NCBI RefSeq assembly: GCF_021365465.1
Contig: NZ_CP089932.1
Span: 2,976,001-3,040,000, forward strand
Source: Erwinia tracheiphila
GTDB lineage: Bacteria > Pseudomonadota > Gammaproteobacteria > Enterobacterales > Enterobacteriaceae
DNA length: 64,000 bases
Direction of reading: 5' to 3'
This document shows, in pieces, positions 1 through 16,356 of this stretch. How positions within the stretch are numbered: position 1 is the stretch's first letter; each line of letters begins with the position of its first letter. The notes under the pieces are model-generated. The model had not been told where the DNA came from. It did no database searches and saw only the letters and a program-made list of their open reading frames with translations. The position numbers and the translations under genes are program-made.

Positions 1-1
1 C

Positions 2-691
2 ACAACAGGTACAGAGGCAGTGCCTTTCGGACTGGCTAAATTGGTAGGTGGCATCTGCTTTTCATTAGGTCTGATGCTGGTTGTGGTATGCGGTGCCGAT
101 CTCTTCACCTCAACCGTGCTTACAATGGTCGCTAAAGCCAGCGGTCGCATCACCTGGGAGCAGCTTGCCGGTAACTGGCTAAATGTTTATGTCGGAAATT
201 TTTTCGGTGCGATGTTCTTCGTCGGACTGCTCTGGTTTGCTGGCCAACATATGGCTGCAAATGGTGCATGGGGATTAAATGTTCTGCAAACGGCCGATCA
301 TAAAATGCACCATACTTTTTTTGAAGCGGTGTGCTTGGGAACACTGGCGAATTTAATGGTCTGTATGGCGGTTTGGATGAGTTACTCAGGGCGTAGCCTT
401 ACAGATAAGATGTTAGCGATGGTGCTGCCGGTGGCCATGTTTGTGGCCAGTGGGTTTGAACATAGTATTGCTAATATGTTTCTTATCCCTATGGCTATTC
501 TGATTAAAGACTTCGCCTCTCCTGAGTTTTGGCAGGCAACAGGAACAACGGCTGCTCACTTTTCAAGTCTGACCACCAGCAATTTCATTACAGATAATCT
601 CATCCCTGTAACTATCGGTAATATCATTGGAGGGCTGCTTGTCAGCCTCACTTACTGGGTTATTTATTTGCGTAGTGACGAGCATCACTAA
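2..691 (+). CDS. focA: Formate channel FocA, 5' end cut off by the window
   Basis: Inner-membrane pentameric formate/nitrite-family channel that exports, and at low pH re-imports, formate made by pyruvate formate-lyase. The frame is open from base 2, so the start codon lies upstream; 229 residues are visible against 285 in E. coli, so roughly the first 55 are missing. Strong similarity runs to the C-terminal YWVIYLR...HH end. The hydrophobic segments and the conserved FNT stretch around ADLFTSTVL are present. The GTG at base 20 aligns to an internal position of the E. coli protein and is not the start. pflB follows 79 bp downstream on the same strand, the usual focA-pflB operon. Confidence 0.96.
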   Translation, partial: TTGTEAVPFGLAKLVGGICFSLGLMLVVVCGADLFTSTVLTMVAKASGRITWEQLAGNWLNVYVGNFFGAMFFVGLLWFAGQHMAANGAWGLNVLQTADHKMHHTFFEAVCLGTLANLMVCMAVWMSYSGRSLTDKMLAMVLPVAMFVASGFEHSIANMFLIPMAILIKDFASPEFWQATGTTAAHFSSLTTSNFITDNLIPVTIGNIIGGLLVSLTYWVIYLRSDEHH

Positions 692-770
692 CTGATTAAA
701 AAATTTGCCATCCGTTAGCTTTTGCCAGCTGCGGGAACGAAAGAATTTAACGTAATTGAGGTAGATTCAT

Positions 771-3053
771 ATGAGCGAGCACAATGAAAAACTGGCTGCG
801 GCATGGAACGGCTTTACACAAGGTGAATGGCAGAAAAGCGTTAACGTTCGTGACTTTATCCAGAAAAACTACTCTCCCTATGAGGGCGATGAAACGTTTT
901 TGACTGGAGCCACTGAAGCAACGACGTTGCTTTGGGATCAGGTGATGGAAGGCATCAAGCTCGAAAATCGTACCCATGCACCTGTAGATTTTGACACCGA
1001 CCTCGCGGCCACAATCACTTCACATGATGCGGGCTATATTAATAAAAAACTGGAAACCATTGTTGGTTTGCAGACCGAAGCACCGTTGAAACGCGCCCTG
1101 ATTCCTTTTGGCGGTATCAAAATGGTAGAGGGGTCCTGCAAGGTTTATGGTCGTGAACTGGATCCCGCTCTGAAAAAAATCTTTACCGACTTCCGCAAAA
1201 CCCACAACCAGGGTGTATTTGATGTTTATACCCCAGATATTCTGCGCTGCAGAAAATCTGGGGTATTGACAGGATTGCCCGATGCATATGGGCGTGGTCG
1301 TATTATCGGTGACTATCGCCGTGTTGCGCTCTACGGTATCGACTTTTTGATGAAAGATAAATTTGCCCAGTTTACCTCCTTACAAAGCGATATGGAGAAT
1401 GGCGTCAATCTCGAAGCGACTATCAGGCTACGAGAAGAAATTGCCGAACAACACCGCGCGCTTCAGCAAATTAAAGAGATGGCGGCCAAATATGGCTGTG
1501 ATATTTCTGCGCCCGCTTCTACCGCACAGGAAGCAGTTCAGTGGACCTATTTTGGCTATCTGGCCGCGGTAAAATCGCAAAACGGCGCGGCTATGTCCTT
1601 CGGGCGCGTATCAACTTTCCTGGATATTTATATTGAGCGCGATCTTAAAGCAGGTAAGATCAACGAACTGCAGGCGCAGGAATTAATTGACCACCTGGTA
1701 ATGAAACTGCGTATGGTGCGTTTCCTGCGTACGCCTGAATACGATGAGCTTTTTTCTGGCGATCCTATCTGGGCAACTGAGTCATTAGCAGGCATGGGGG
1801 TGGATGGCAGGACTCTGGTGACCAAAACCAGCTTCCGATTCCTGAATACGCTTTATACCATGGGGCCATCACCCGAACCAAACATGACCATTCTGTGGTC
1901 GGAAAAATTGCCGTTCAACTTCAAAAAATATGCTGCCAAAGTCTCCATTGATACCTCTTCAGTGCAGTATGAAAACGATGATCTGATGCGTCCTGACTTT
2001 GATAACGACGATTATGCTATCGCCTGCTGCGTTAGCCCCATGATCGTCGGCAAGCAGATGCAATTCTTCGGTGCCCGTGCAAACCTGGCAAAAACAATGC
2101 TGTATGCCATCAACGGTGGTATCGACGAAAAACTAAAAATGCAGGTTGGCCCTAAAGAAGAACCAATCATGGATGAGGTACTGGATTATGACAAAGTCAT
2201 GGATCGCATGGACCACTTTATGGACTGGCTTGCAAAACAGTATATTACTGCTCTTAACATTATACATTACATGCATGATAAGTACAGTTATGAAGCATCG
2301 CTGATGGCACTGCATGACCGGGATATCTTTCGCACCATGGCATGTGGTATTGCAGGACTATCGGTAGCAGCTGACTCACTGTCAGCGATTAAATATGCCA
2401 AAGTGACTACTATCCGTGATGAAGATGGCCTGGCTGTTGATTTTAAAATCGACGGTGAATATCCACAATTCGGGAATAACGATCCTCTCGTCGATGATAT
2501 CGCCTGCGACCTGGTTGAACGTTTTATGAAGAAAATTCAGAAACTGCAAACTTATCGCAACGCAACTCCTACACAATCGGTGCTGACCATTACTTCCAAC
2601 GTGGTTTACGGTAAAAAAACGGGTAACACACCGGATGGTCGTCGTGCTGGTGCACCATTTGGGCCGGGTGCAAACCCAATGCATGGTCGGGATCAGAAAG
2701 GTGCTGTAGCTTCATTAACTTCTGTTGCAAAACTACCATTTGCCTACGCTAAGGACGGTATATCTTATACTTTCTCTATCGTACCGAATGCATTAGGTAA
2801 AGATGATGACGTGCGTAAGACCAACCTTGCTGGCCTGATGGATGGCTATTTTCATCACGAAGCAAGCATCGAAGGTGGTCAGCACCTCAATGTCAACGTC
2901 ATGAATCGTGAGATGCTTTTGGATGCTATGGATAACCCTGAGAAATATCCACAATTGACCATTCGCGTGTCTGGTTACGCTGTTCGGTTTAACTCTTTGA
3001 CTAAAGAACAGCAGAAGGATGTTATCACTCGTACCTTTACACAGACAATGTAA
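771..3053 (+). CDS. pflB: Pyruvate formate-lyase 1 (formate C-acetyltransferase)
   Basis: Cytoplasmic glycyl-radical enzyme converting pyruvate and CoA to acetyl-CoA and formate during anaerobic growth. It is 760 aa, the same length as E. coli PflB. The catalytic cysteine pair is visible as IACCVSPM (Cys419-Cys420 counting Met), and the C-terminal glycyl-radical motif RVSGYAVRF places the radical glycine at residue 735. The ATG at 771 follows a GAGGT-like ribosome site. It lies downstream of focA, ends in a strong terminator, and its activating enzyme PflA is next. It appears intact, with no frame disruption. Confidence 0.98.
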   Translation: MSEHNEKLAAAWNGFTQGEWQKSVNVRDFIQKNYSPYEGDETFLTGATEATTLLWDQVMEGIKLENRTHAPVDFDTDLAATITSHDAGYINKKLETIVGLQTEAPLKRALIPFGGIKMVEGSCKVYGRELDPALKKIFTDFRKTHNQGVFDVYTPDILRCRKSGVLTGLPDAYGRGRIIGDYRRVALYGIDFLMKDKFAQFTSLQSDMENGVNLEATIRLREEIAEQHRALQQIKEMAAKYGCDISAPASTAQEAVQWTYFGYLAAVKSQNGAAMSFGRVSTFLDIYIERDLKAGKINELQAQELIDHLVMKLRMVRFLRTPEYDELFSGDPIWATESLAGMGVDGRTLVTKTSFRFLNTLYTMGPSPEPNMTILWSEKLPFNFKKYAAKVSIDTSSVQYENDDLMRPDFDNDDYAIACCVSPMIVGKQMQFFGARANLAKTMLYAINGGIDEKLKMQVGPKEEPIMDEVLDYDKVMDRMDHFMDWLAKQYITALNIIHYMHDKYSYEASLMALHDRDIFRTMACGIAGLSVAADSLSAIKYAKVTTIRDEDGLAVDFKIDGEYPQFGNNDPLVDDIACDLVERFMKKIQKLQTYRNATPTQSVLTITSNVVYGKKTGNTPDGRRAGAPFGPGANPMHGRDQKGAVASLTSVAKLPFAYAKDGISYTFSIVPNALGKDDDVRKTNLAGLMDGYFHHEASIEGGQHLNVNVMNREMLLDAMDNPEKYPQLTIRVSGYAVRFNSLTKEQQKDVITRTFTQTM

Positions 3054-3080
3054 GTACGGCCCTTCCCTATAAAAACTGAA

Positions 3081-3104
3081 GGCTCCCTACGGGAGCCTTT
3101 TTAT
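3081..3104 (+). terminator. Rho-independent terminator after pflB
   Basis: Perfect 7-bp stem GGCTCCC/GGGAGCC with a TAC loop followed by TTTTTAT, 28 bp after the pflB stop. It separates focA-pflB from pflA, so pflA probably has its own promoter in the 100 bp that follow. Confidence 0.9.
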
Positions 3105-3206
3105 CAGCCAGATTTGTCAGACATCTGTTCAGTTTCTCAAGTGACTGATAAAAAACCAACGTAGCGAAAGACTACGGCAGATGGCGAACGTGGAGAATAT
3201 ATCGCA

Positions 3207-3947
3207 ATGTCAGTTAAAGGCCGCATCCATTCATTTGAATCCTGCGGGACCGTTGACGGTCCTGGTATTCGCTTTATAACTTTCTTTCAGGGCTGCCTGA
3301 TGCGTTGTCTTTACTGTCATAATCGTGACACCTGGGATACGCAGGGCGGTCGGGAGATAACCGTCGAAGAATTAATGAAAGATGTAGCCTCTTATCGCCA
3401 TTTTATGAACGCATCCGGTGGAGGCGTAACAGCATCTGGCGGAGAAGCTATTTTACAGGCGGAATTTGTAAGAGACTGGTTTCGTGCATGCCGGGCTGAG
3501 GGGATCAATACCTGTCTGGACACCAATGGTTTTGTTCGTCGCTATGATCCGATTATTGATGATCTACTTGAGGTTACTGATTTAGTTATGTTGGACCTGA
3601 AGCAAATCAATAACGATGTCCATCAAATCCTTGTCGGTGTATCAAACCATCGTACGCTTGATTTTGCACGCTATCTGGCAAAGAAAAATATTCGGACATG
3701 GGTGCGCTATGTTATCGTGCCTGGCTATTCTGACGATGACGATTCCGCCCATCGCCTGGGGAAGTTCACGCGTGATATGGATAACGTAGAGAAAATCGAA
3801 CTGTTACCCTACCACGAGCTTGGAAAACATAAATGGGTTGCGATGGGCCATGAATATAAGCTGCATAATGTGCATCCGCCCAAAACCGAGACCATTGAAC
3901 GGATAAAGGATATTTTGTCCAGCTATGGTCATAAGGTAATATACTGA
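3207..3947 (+). CDS. pflA: Pyruvate formate-lyase 1-activating enzyme (radical SAM)
   Basis: Uses S-adenosylmethionine and a [4Fe-4S] cluster to generate the glycyl radical on PflB. It is 246 aa, as in E. coli. The radical-SAM cysteine motif [12 protein letters not shown] lies near residues 30-37 and the glycine-rich SAM loop [12 protein letters not shown] near 75-86. The ATG at 3207 is preceded by GGAG, and the reading frame matches the family N-terminus ([19 protein letters not shown]). It lies directly downstream of pflB, past its terminator. Confidence 0.97.
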   Translation: MSVKGRIHSFESCGTVDGPGIRFITFFQGCLMRCLYCHNRDTWDTQGGREITVEELMKDVASYRHFMNASGGGVTASGGEAILQAEFVRDWFRACRAEGINTCLDTNGFVRRYDPIIDDLLEVTDLVMLDLKQINNDVHQILVGVSNHRTLDFARYLAKKNIRTWVRYVIVPGYSDDDDSAHRLGKFTRDMDNVEKIELLPYHELGKHKWVAMGHEYKLHNVHPPKTETIERIKDILSSYGHKVIY

Positions 3948-3974
3948 TCTACATACTTAATGCAACAGATCTGC

Positions 3975-5126
3975 TTAAGCATGCGCAATCGGCGTAACAT
4001 GATGATCGGCTTTACGCAGTAGCATCACCAGATACAGCAGCGACACGCCGGCAATCATGACAAACAGCATATGATCGGAATAATTCTGCATCAGTGCTGA
4101 TGTCATTGCAGGGCCAGCAAGGCTGCCGATAGTGTAGCTAAGTAGCAGGGCCTGATTCATCGCAACCAGTTGATGATGCACCACTTTCTCACAAGCCCAT
4201 AACATCGCAACAGGGTAAAGCGTGAACCCAGCCCCGCCGAGAATAAAGAGTGCTGGTGCCATTGCGGCGTTGCCCAGCATCGCGAGTGCACCAATAATAA
4301 TGGCAAATACCTGAACCCGAAGTACAAGTAAGCGGCCGAACCGGTCCGCGAGACGTCCTGTTGGCCACTGACCAACGATGCCAGAGCTGATCAATAAAGC
4401 CATCCAGTAACCAACCGTTGAGTCGCTCATTCCCTGGTGAGAAAGATAAAGCGGCATGAGTCCATAAAGTGAACCCAATAAAATACCGGAAATAATGCAG
4501 CCATTAATCCCAAGACGTGCGCTACGTAAACGCAATATTGACCACATACGTGATGGCTGAGTCTCTTCATCATTGCTTTTTGCCATGATTTTCGTAAAGA
4601 CCAGCGGCAGAATGGCTACCAGCACCAGTCCCGTTACCCAGGGAATGACCTGAATCAGTTCCGTTGACACTTTGCTGACAAGAATCTGGCCCACCACGGT
4701 GCCGAGGTAGTAAACCATCATATAGGCAGCGAGCAACTGCCCACGGTTGCGGATAGTGCCGCTGCAAAGTAAAGCGCTTTCAACAACCACCCAGAGTAAT
4801 GCGCAACCGATACCAGCAACAAATCGCCACGCCGACCACGCCAGCAGACCGTTTTGAAAAATCAGTGCCATTGTACCCAGCGCAAAAATAATCGAGGCAA
4901 TGTAATAGCTGCGGTTGAAACCTAAACGTTTTATCGCTGTACCCGCCAGTAACGTCCCGACCAGGTTACCGCTATACCACGAAGAACTGACCATACCCAC
5001 CTGCCACGTCGGCAATGAACCGTGAGTAAGCCAAAGTGGTACCAGCGTATTGAGTACGGCAATGGAGATAGTAAGCAGCAGCAGACCACAAAGCAGGACA
5101 ATTACGGGTCGGGACCAGGTAGACAT
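3975..5126 (-). CDS. ycaD: MFS-family transporter YcaD
   Basis: Inner-membrane major facilitator superfamily protein of about 12 transmembrane segments; the substrate is not established for this family. It is 383 aa against 382 in E. coli, and starts [19 protein letters not shown] with the first membrane helix. It is convergent with pflA (27 bp between stops), the same arrangement as E. coli. The dmsABC and ycaC/ycaM genes that separate ycaD from serS in E. coli are absent; serS follows after about 330 bp. Confidence 0.93.
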   Translation of the reverse strand: MSTWSRPVIVLLCGLLLLTISIAVLNTLVPLWLTHGSLPTWQVGMVSSSWYSGNLVGTLLAGTAIKRLGFNRSYYIASIIFALGTMALIFQNGLLAWSAWRFVAGIGCALLWVVVESALLCSGTIRNRGQLLAAYMMVYYLGTVVGQILVSKVSTELIQVIPWVTGLVLVAILPLVFTKIMAKSNDEETQPSRMWSILRLRSARLGINGCIISGILLGSLYGLMPLYLSHQGMSDSTVGYWMALLISSGIVGQWPTGRLADRFGRLLVLRVQVFAIIIGALAMLGNAAMAPALFILGGAGFTLYPVAMLWACEKVVHHQLVAMNQALLLSYTIGSLAGPAMTSALMQNYSDHMLFVMIAGVSLLYLVMLLRKADHHVTPIAHA

Positions 5127-5411
5127 TATTTAAAACAACCAAAAGGGCGGGGAAATTTCGCGCATCATGCCAGTAAAGAAATTATTGTCAACGGCTTAAA
5201 ATCGACCACCGCACAATTTGCCCGACAAGGATTTAATTTTTTTATCTGCAATCGCAATACGGCGTGAAATTCATATTCAGAATAGAAGCTATCAAATTGA
5301 AATTTATCAATTTATTTTACTATACATTACGCTAATCGATGATATTTATTGCTTGTAGAATTCGCTGAAATATTAAGTTATTTACCTGTCAGGCCTCAAA
5401 ACTGAAGCAGT

Positions 5412-5444
5412 AAAGAAAAAAGCCTGCTGGTTAACCAGCAGGCT
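5412..5444 (-). terminator. Terminator of serS
   Basis: Perfect inverted repeat GCCTGCTGG-TTAA-CCAGCAGGC at 5422-5443. Read on the minus strand it is followed by TTTTTTC, 13 bp after the serS stop. The rest of 5127-5411 is AT-rich non-coding sequence, presumably the ycaD promoter region; I see no gene in it. Confidence 0.9.
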
Positions 5445-5456
5445 TCAATGCATTAA

Positions 5457-8184
<2,728 letters not shown>

Positions 8185-8195
8185 GCACGCTGACC

Positions 8196-8807
8196 TCACT
8201 GACGTTGATCGTCCACCGTGACACCTTTTGGTGGGGTAAACTGAAATTTATCGGCACTAATCGCGCCATTTTTCTGGCTTTTCAGCGCATAGCTACTGCG
8301 CTGCCCATCCTGCTCAACCGCGCTGAATTGATGAATAGTGCCATCAGACGATACATTAATCGTGAACTGCTTCAAATTGCCATCAGCTGACTCAGGGGTC
8401 AGTTCGAAACTGTCACCCTGCTGACGTATGTTGTATTGCTTCCAGTCACTATTTTGGTTGCGCGCAATCAAGATAAACGGCGTGTTGCTGGTGGCATCCT
8501 TCAGCCAGGTTGCGCTGACCTGCTCAACAAATGGATTGTAAAACCACAGAGTTTTCCCATCTGAAATCAGCACACTTTCGTCCGGTGCTGTCATATGCCA
8601 GTTAAAAAGGTCCGGGCGCTTAACCCATAGCTCACCTTGTCCCTCCTGAACTGACTGGCCACTGCCATCAGTTACTTTCTGGGTAAAACTGGCATGAAAA
8701 CTGTTCACTTTATTAAGACGCTGTTGCAGATCGGAAGAGGCATCCGCTAATACGCTTACAGAAGTGAACGCCGCCAGCAGGCAGCAGGAAAGCACTATTT
8801 TTTTCAT
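8196..8807 (-). CDS. lolA: Outer-membrane lipoprotein carrier protein LolA
   Basis: Periplasmic chaperone that takes lipoproteins from LolCDE and hands them to LolB. The start is set at ATG 8807, which gives a typical signal peptide ([21 protein letters not shown], cleavage before DASSDL) and 203 aa, the E. coli length; it follows an AAGGAT ribosome site. In-frame codons further upstream would precede the signal peptide and are not used. It lies between ftsK and rarA on the same strand, the conserved order. Confidence 0.97.
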   Translation of the reverse strand: MKKIVLSCCLLAAFTSVSVLADASSDLQQRLNKVNSFHASFTQKVTDGSGQSVQEGQGELWVKRPDLFNWHMTAPDESVLISDGKTLWFYNPFVEQVSATWLKDATSNTPFILIARNQNSDWKQYNIRQQGDSFELTPESADGNLKQFTINVSSDGTIHQFSAVEQDGQRSSYALKSQKNGAISADKFQFTPPKGVTVDDQRQ

Positions 8808-9011
8808 CACGGCATCCTTATTGAAAACTTTTATATCCCTGAACGTAGGGAAGCTCATGTGGATAACTGTACTCAGGCTGGAACAATAGCAACAGACGAC
8901 TGTTCCGAATGCCATCAACCACCACTGTCTGATATGGCGTTTCAGTTCTGGGACTCAACGAGCCGCGGTTAATCCGGCCCGCCTGAATGTTAATAGTTTG
9001 GTGAAGTATTA

Positions 9012-12000
9012 TTACATTTCATGAGGTGGTGGTGAAAGCACTTCACGATTACCATTATGACCAGGTGATGAGACAATGCCTTGCGCTTCCATCTGTTCAA
9101 TAATGCGCGCAGCACGATTGTAACCAATTCGGAACTGGCGCTGCACACCGGATATTGATGCCCGGCGTTTTTCAACCACAAAACCCACGGCCTGATCAAA
9201 CAGAGGATCAAGTTCTTCATCACCATCCATACCAGCTGCCCCCCCTTCGCTTTCCTCACCAGCCGTGATGCTGTCGATATACTGAGGAAGTCCGCGCGCT
9301 TTCCAGTCCTGTACCACGGCATGAACTTCCTGGTCACGCACAAAGGCGCCATGAACACGCACTGGCATTGAAGAGTTAGGGGGCATGTATAGCATATCGC
9401 CCATGCCAAGCAATGATTCAGCTCCCCCCTGATCGAGGATGGTGCGGGAATCAATTTTGCTCGACACGGTAAAGGCTATGCGCGTTGGAATATTTGCTTT
9501 AATAAGTCCCGTAATCACATCAACGGAAGGACGCTGGGTAGCCAGGACCAAGTGGATGCCGGCAGCGCGCGCTTTTTGTGCCAGTCGGGCAATCAGCTCT
9601 TCAACCTTTTTCCCGACCGCCATCATCAAATCGGCAAACTCATCCACCAGCACCACAATGAAAGGCAACTTTTCCAATACTGGAGGTATGCTATCCATGC
9701 TGTCGCCAGGCTTCCAGAATCGATCGGGAATAGGGCGTCCCATTGCCGCCGCCTGAGCAATTTTTTCATTGTAGCCAGCAAGATTACGCACGCCGAGCGC
9801 TGACATTAATTTGTAACGCCGCTCCATTTCGCCAACGCTCCAGCGCAGAGCATTTGCAGCGTCTTTCATGTCGGTCACTACTTCCGTGAGTAGATGGGGG
9901 ATCCCCTCATAAACCGATAGCTCGAGCATTTTCGGATCGATCATGATAAATCGCACATCTTCCGGCGTGGCTTTGTACAACATGCTGATAATCATTGCAT
10001 TGACGCCGACTGACTTACCTGAGCCTGTCGTACCTGCGACCAGCAGATGTGGCATTTTTGCCAGATCGGCGACCACAGGCTGCCCTGCAATATCCTTACC
10101 CAGCACAACGGAAAGGGGTGAAGGGTTATCCCGGAACTTATCGCACTCCAGAACTTCCCGCATATAGACCGTTTGACGGTGTTTGTTAGGCAACTCCAGC
10201 CCAACATAAGGTTTGCCCGGAATGACCTCAACAACACGTACCGCAACCGCAGAAAGGGAGCGCGCAAGGTCGCGAGACAAATTAGAAATACGCGCGGCCT
10301 TAACACCTGGTGCCAGGTCAAGTTCGAAACGAGTAATGACCGGACCAGGAGAGATGCCTACCACTTCCGCTTTCACCCGATAATCAGCCAGACGCGCCTC
10401 AACCAGACGAGCAGTTTGCTCAAGAGCAAACATATCCACCGGCTCGGCTTCTGCCGGAGGAGCACTCAGTAGGTCAAGAGTGGGTAACGGTGTGGTTGGC
10501 CTTTCCAATGGTTGCTCATGGCGTACCAAAAACGGATGGAACAGGCTGTCAGCAACGGACTGTGCAGATGCTTCAGGTTGAGCAGTGATGACAGTTTGCT
10601 GTTGCTCAACGGATGATATCTGTTGGGGCGGTATGGCAGGCTGTTGCCATACGGTATCCTGACTCTCAACAATCTCCGAGGGCGTAAACAATGGTTCACC
10701 TTGCCCGTCATCGACCAGGTCATTCATCGGCGAGAAATCGAAAGTGCCTGCCGTATTGAGTTGGAAAGTCGGACCTTCTTCCGGTTCTTGCGTATATTGA
10801 TAACGCTGTTCCTGTTGCGCTGAAAACTGGCGCGCCAGTTCTGCCTGCTCGCGCTCTTCATCAGCATCATCAGCAAATTTTTCACCATAACGATCCTGCT
10901 GCTCTGCAAGGAAAGCCTCGCGCAACTGAGCCTGTTCACTTTCTTCCGCACCTTCATCAGTTTCGGCAGATGGCTGAGACAGATCCCTTTGCTGACGCAG
11001 TGCATCTTCTTTAGCTTTCTCTTCAGCCATTCGCTGCGAAGGTAATTTAATCCCCCACGAAGCAAGCTCCCGTCGAGTCGGCAGCCTGACCGGATTTGGG
11101 CGCGGTAGTTCAGGGCCAGCACCCTGCTTCACCTGCGTATTTACAGACCCACTGGCTGCTGTCAATCCAGGCATAAAGGGCATGGCGGCAGGTATTTCTG
11201 CTGGTTTTACATCTTCGGGCTGCGAAACGTCCTGCGAAGAAAAATCACATGATAAAGATACATCACGCCAGTTACCCATGCTCGGAGCATCATCCTGGCC
11301 AACCTGAGGCAAAGATATGGCTGGTACCTCTTCAGGCACGGTAAACTCAGACCATTCAGCCAGTGCGTTCTTGTCTGGTATAGACGCCGTTTGGAGAGGT
11401 TGCGGAATTGTGGTTTGGCCTTGAGCATCAGCAGATGCTGCCATCACTGGTGGTGTTGGCCTTGCAGAAAGCGATACAGGCTGCGGTACTATTTTTGAAT
11501 CTTCGCCAGCCCTCACTGAAGCGGGCGGCATAGCTAAAAATGGAGCGTCATCTTCATTATTATGCTGAATAATTTCGTGACGTGCTTTTTTCGGGGCAGA
11601 CAGGAGCACATCATCACTTTCATCAGATGGATGCGGCAGGGACTCAGAAGATGCTGACCTCTTGTACCACTCTTCTTCGTACTCATCATTCTGGTACTCT
11701 TCTTCTTGCCACCGATCATCTTTGCGTGAACGATTACTGGCAAATGTCAGGATGACCATTACCACACTGCCGATTTTTTCGGCAATTATCAGCCATGACC
11801 ACCCCGTGTAAAGGGTCAAGCCCGCAGCCCATATAAACAGTAATGTCAGCGTTCCTCCTGGACCACTAAACCAGGGTGACATAGCATTACTTAGCAAGCT
11901 TCCTATCACACCACCAGAAGCGAAATACCCGATATCATCTGCATTCAGGGCCGCCAGTCCACAGGTTGTCACGACAAGAGCAAGTACACCTATAAGCCGC

Positions 12001-12347
12001 AATGCTACAGCAAAGTAGTCGATATACTCCTGCATGTTGCACTGACGAAAAACTATCCAGTAAAACCCCAATATTACTGGCGGGATAACATAAGCCATCA
12101 CGCCAAAGATGAAAAACAGCGTATCCGCAAGCCAGGCCCCCACACCACCACCCAGGTTATGAATGGGTTCATGCCAGGCAGTCTGTGACCAACTGGGATC
12201 GGAAGGGTTGAAGCTCACCAGAGCAACCATTAAATAAACGGCGAGAAGAGCAACGATAATTAACAAGGCTTCCAGCAGACGTCGTCCGCTGCTCATCGGT
12301 TGTAACGAAACATCTTTATCTTCTGTATATTCCTGGCTCAAGCGCAT
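9012..12347 (-). CDS. ftsK: DNA translocase FtsK
   Basis: Septal DNA pump that segregates chromosome dimers and activates XerCD at dif. It is 1111 aa. The N-terminal 210 residues carry four membrane helices, followed by an acidic, Pro/Gln-rich linker (about 220-600). The RecA-like motor has Walker A GTTGSGKS near residue 770 and Walker [15 protein letters not shown]. The C-terminal gamma winged helix (about 1040-1111) recognises KOPS. It is shorter than the 1329 aa of E. coli, entirely in the linker, which is variable among enterobacteria. Upstream of lolA, downstream of lrp, same strand. Confidence 0.98.
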   Translation of the reverse strand: MRLSQEYTEDKDVSLQPMSSGRRLLEALLIIVALLAVYLMVALVSFNPSDPSWSQTAWHEPIHNLGGGVGAWLADTLFFIFGVMAYVIPPVILGFYWIVFRQCNMQEYIDYFAVALRLIGVLALVVTTCGLAALNADDIGYFASGGVIGSLLSNAMSPWFSGPGGTLTLLFIWAAGLTLYTGWSWLIIAEKIGSVVMVILTFASNRSRKDDRWQEEEYQNDEYEEEWYKRSASSESLPHPSDESDDVLLSAPKKARHEIIQHNNEDDAPFLAMPPASVRAGEDSKIVPQPVSLSARPTPPVMAASADAQGQTTIPQPLQTASIPDKNALAEWSEFTVPEEVPAISLPQVGQDDAPSMGNWRDVSLSCDFSSQDVSQPEDVKPAEIPAAMPFMPGLTAASGSVNTQVKQGAGPELPRPNPVRLPTRRELASWGIKLPSQRMAEEKAKEDALRQQRDLSQPSAETDEGAEESEQAQLREAFLAEQQDRYGEKFADDADEEREQAELARQFSAQQEQRYQYTQEPEEGPTFQLNTAGTFDFSPMNDLVDDGQGEPLFTPSEIVESQDTVWQQPAIPPQQISSVEQQQTVITAQPEASAQSVADSLFHPFLVRHEQPLERPTTPLPTLDLLSAPPAEAEPVDMFALEQTARLVEARLADYRVKAEVVGISPGPVITRFELDLAPGVKAARISNLSRDLARSLSAVAVRVVEVIPGKPYVGLELPNKHRQTVYMREVLECDKFRDNPSPLSVVLGKDIAGQPVVADLAKMPHLLVAGTTGSGKSVGVNAMIISMLYKATPEDVRFIMIDPKMLELSVYEGIPHLLTEVVTDMKDAANALRWSVGEMERRYKLMSALGVRNLAGYNEKIAQAAAMGRPIPDRFWKPGDSMDSIPPVLEKLPFIVVLVDEFADLMMAVGKKVEELIARLAQKARAAGIHLVLATQRPSVDVITGLIKANIPTRIAFTVSSKIDSRTILDQGGAESLLGMGDMLYMPPNSSMPVRVHGAFVRDQEVHAVVQDWKARGLPQYIDSITAGEESEGGAAGMDGDEELDPLFDQAVGFVVEKRRASISGVQRQFRIGYNRAARIIEQMEAQGIVSSPGHNGNREVLSPPPHEM

Positions 12348-12459
12348 CTCCAGGTGCTTGTAAACAATGAAAGCAGCAGCGCCGGGCTTACCCGACGCTG
12401 AACCTGTATGAATTCACAGGAGTGTACCGAAATCTGTCAGGATTTGCACCCGATGTGTG

Positions 12460-12954
12460 TTACCGCGTTTTAATCACCAGTCGGTTGCTTTGCTTCACTT
12501 CTTCCATGACCACGTAAGTACGCGTGTCGTTAACGCCCGGCAAGCGTAGCAGGGTTTCACCGAGCAATTTACGGTACGCCGACATGTCAGGAACGCGCGT
12601 TTTCAATAAATAGTCGAAATCACCTGAAACAAGATGACACTCTTGAGTTTCTTCAAGTTTTTGCACCGCAGCATTAAATTGCTCAAACACATCCGGGGCC
12701 CCACGATTAAGAGTAATCTCAACAAATACCAGCAGCGATGCATCAAGGTAGTGTGGATTCAGTTGAGCAGTATACCCAAGAATAAACCCCTGACGTTCAA
12801 GGCGACGAACGCGCTCAAGGCAGGGTGTCGGAGATAACCCTACCCGTTTGGATAGTTCAACATTCGAGATGCGCCCATCCTTTTGTAATTCATTCAGAAT
12901 ATTACGATCAATTCTGTCGAGATCTTTACCAGGCCGTTTTTTATTGTCTACCAT
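12460..12954 (-). CDS. lrp: Leucine-responsive regulatory protein Lrp
   Basis: Global Lrp/AsnC-family regulator of amino-acid metabolism. It is 164 aa from ATG 12954 (MVDNKKRPGKDLDRIDRNIL), the E. coli start and length. A longer in-frame reading adding 13 residues has no homology support. The N-terminal helix-turn-helix is at about residues 15-60 (RISNVELSKRVGLSPTP) and the ligand-sensing RAM domain follows. Divergent from trxB across a long 528-bp intergenic region, as in E. coli, where Lrp represses its own promoter. Confidence 0.98.
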   Translation of the reverse strand: MVDNKKRPGKDLDRIDRNILNELQKDGRISNVELSKRVGLSPTPCLERVRRLERQGFILGYTAQLNPHYLDASLLVFVEITLNRGAPDVFEQFNAAVQKLEETQECHLVSGDFDYLLKTRVPDMSAYRKLLGETLLRLPGVNDTRTYVVMEEVKQSNRLVIKTR

Positions 12955-14451
<1,497 letters not shown>

Positions 14452-14482
14452 CTTGTTAATAAGTTGAGCTAACTTTCCTGCG

Positions 14483-14509
14483 GGCGACCATAACTGGTCG
14501 CCTTTTTAA
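14483..14509 (+). terminator. Terminator after trxB
   Basis: Perfect 8-bp stem GGCGACCA/TGGTCGCC with loop TAAC, then TTTTTAAT, 31 bp after the trxB stop. It isolates cydDC from trxB. Confidence 0.9.
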
Positions 14510-14592
14510 TTGCTGCACGGTACTATTTACCATAATTTTCCCGATTCATCACGGGCCGCGCCGACGGCTCACTCGCGGGCTTCCCAAAAGAT

Positions 14593-16353
14593 ATGAATAA
14601 ATCACGGCAGCAACAACTATTGCGCTGGCTAAAATGCCAAAGCGTCCACGGTAAAGGCTGGCTGCGGCTTTCGCAGCTTCTCGGCATTTTTAGTGCGCTG
14701 TTTATACTGGCGCAGGCATGGCTGATGGCTGACATGTTTCAGTCGCTGATTGTCGATAACCTGCCCCGCGAGAACCTTTTTTCGCAGTTTATTATGCTGA
14801 TCGGCTGCTTTTTTCTGCGCGCTCTTCTGGTTTGGTTACGAGAAAAAGCAGGATTTGAATATGGCAACGTTATTCGCAGAAACCTCCGTGAAAACGTGCT
14901 AAACCGACTGGAAGTGCTCGGCCCCGCGTGGATACAGGGAAAACCAGCGGGAACCTGGGCCACTTTGCTGCTCGAACAAATTGAAGATATGCAGGATTAC
15001 TTTGCACGCTATTTGCCTCAGATGCTGCTGGCAACACTTATTCCCTGCTTAATTTTGCTGATTTTGTTGCCGATCAACTGGGTGGCAGCCGTCATTCTGT
15101 TTGTCACTGCGCCGTTGATTCCGTTATTTATGGCGCTGGCAGGAATGGGCGCTGCGGATGCCAACCGGCGCAATTTTAAAGCGCTGGCAAGACTTAGCGG
15201 TCACTTTCTTGACAGGTTACGCGGGCTTGATACGCTCAGACTCTTTTATCGCGCAGAAAAGGAGACGCAGGATATTCGCATGGCCTCAACGAATTTTCGC
15301 CAGCATACAATGGCCGTTTTGCGCCTCGCTTTTCTCTCATCCGCCGTGCTGGAATTTTTCGCTTCACTTTCCATCGCCGTGGTCGCGGTTTATTTTGGTT
15401 TTTCGTATCTGGGTGAACTCAACTTTGGCCACTATGGACATGGGGTGACACTTTTTGCAGGATTTTTGGCTCTGATTCTTGCACCTGAGTTTTTTCTCCC
15501 TTTGAGAGAGCTGGGTACATTTTATCATGCCAAAGCGCAGGCAATAGGTGGAGCCGATGCGCTGGAAGCGTTTCTGACGGAAACGGCAGAAATACCAGCT
15601 GAACGCGGCGAACAGGAACCGGACTTCAGCCATGAATTCAACGTGGTGGCTGAAGGACTCAGGATACTTTCACCACACAATACATTACTGGCAGGCCCTC
15701 TCAATTTTACCCTGAGTGCTGGCAAAAGAGTTGTGCTGATTGGTCAGAGCGGTGCCGGCAAAACATCATTACTGAATGTGCTACTAGGCAATCTTCCTTA
15801 TCAAGGTTCGCTTCGCGTAAACGGTGTGGAGCTGCGTGATGTCCGACAGAAATACTGGCACCAGCACCTGGCATGGGTCGGGCAGAATCCTCACCTGCCA
15901 GCCAATACGCTGGCTGAAAATATTGCGCCTGATGGCAGCAGAGACCTGGCGAGACTGCAGCAGATTTGTGATACAGCGGCCGTGACAGAGTTCATCCCAC
16001 ATTTACCTGACGGCCTCGCAAGTGAAATCGGTGAACAGGCCGATAAACTTTCTGTTGGCCAGACACAGCGTGTCGCAGTAGCCAGAGCATTGTATAAATC
16101 CTGTAAAATGCTTTTGCTGGATGAACCGACAGCCAGCCTCGACAGCCGAAGTGAATATCATGTTAATAAAGCATTAATTGCAGCGTCTTACCAACATACC
16201 ACCTTACTGGTAACTCACCATTTACACTTACTGCATCTGTGGGATGAAATCTGGCTTATGCACGAAGGCAGGCTGGTTCAACAAGGCAACGTCGAGCAAC
16301 TTTCACAAGAGGGTGGCCTGTTTGCTCAACTCATTTCACGCGACAGGGGATAA
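14593..16353 (+). CDS. cydD: Cysteine/glutathione ABC transporter subunit CydD
   Basis: One half of the heterodimeric CydDC ABC exporter that sends cysteine and glutathione to the periplasm and is needed for cytochrome bd assembly. It is 586 aa (E. coli 588). The N-terminal membrane domain has about six helices. The C-terminal nucleotide-binding domain has Walker A IGQSGAGKTS near residue 380, signature LSVGQTQRVAVARAL and Walker B MLLLDEPTAS. cydC starts 3 bp after the stop, so the two are co-translated. Confidence 0.97.
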   Translation: MNKSRQQQLLRWLKCQSVHGKGWLRLSQLLGIFSALFILAQAWLMADMFQSLIVDNLPRENLFSQFIMLIGCFFLRALLVWLREKAGFEYGNVIRRNLRENVLNRLEVLGPAWIQGKPAGTWATLLLEQIEDMQDYFARYLPQMLLATLIPCLILLILLPINWVAAVILFVTAPLIPLFMALAGMGAADANRRNFKALARLSGHFLDRLRGLDTLRLFYRAEKETQDIRMASTNFRQHTMAVLRLAFLSSAVLEFFASLSIAVVAVYFGFSYLGELNFGHYGHGVTLFAGFLALILAPEFFLPLRELGTFYHAKAQAIGGADALEAFLTETAEIPAERGEQEPDFSHEFNVVAEGLRILSPHNTLLAGPLNFTLSAGKRVVLIGQSGAGKTSLLNVLLGNLPYQGSLRVNGVELRDVRQKYWHQHLAWVGQNPHLPANTLAENIAPDGSRDLARLQQICDTAAVTEFIPHLPDGLASEIGEQADKLSVGQTQRVAVARALYKSCKMLLLDEPTASLDSRSEYHVNKALIAASYQHTTLLVTHHLHLLHLWDEIWLMHEGRLVQQGNVEQLSQEGGLFAQLISRDRG

Positions 16354-16356
16354 TTT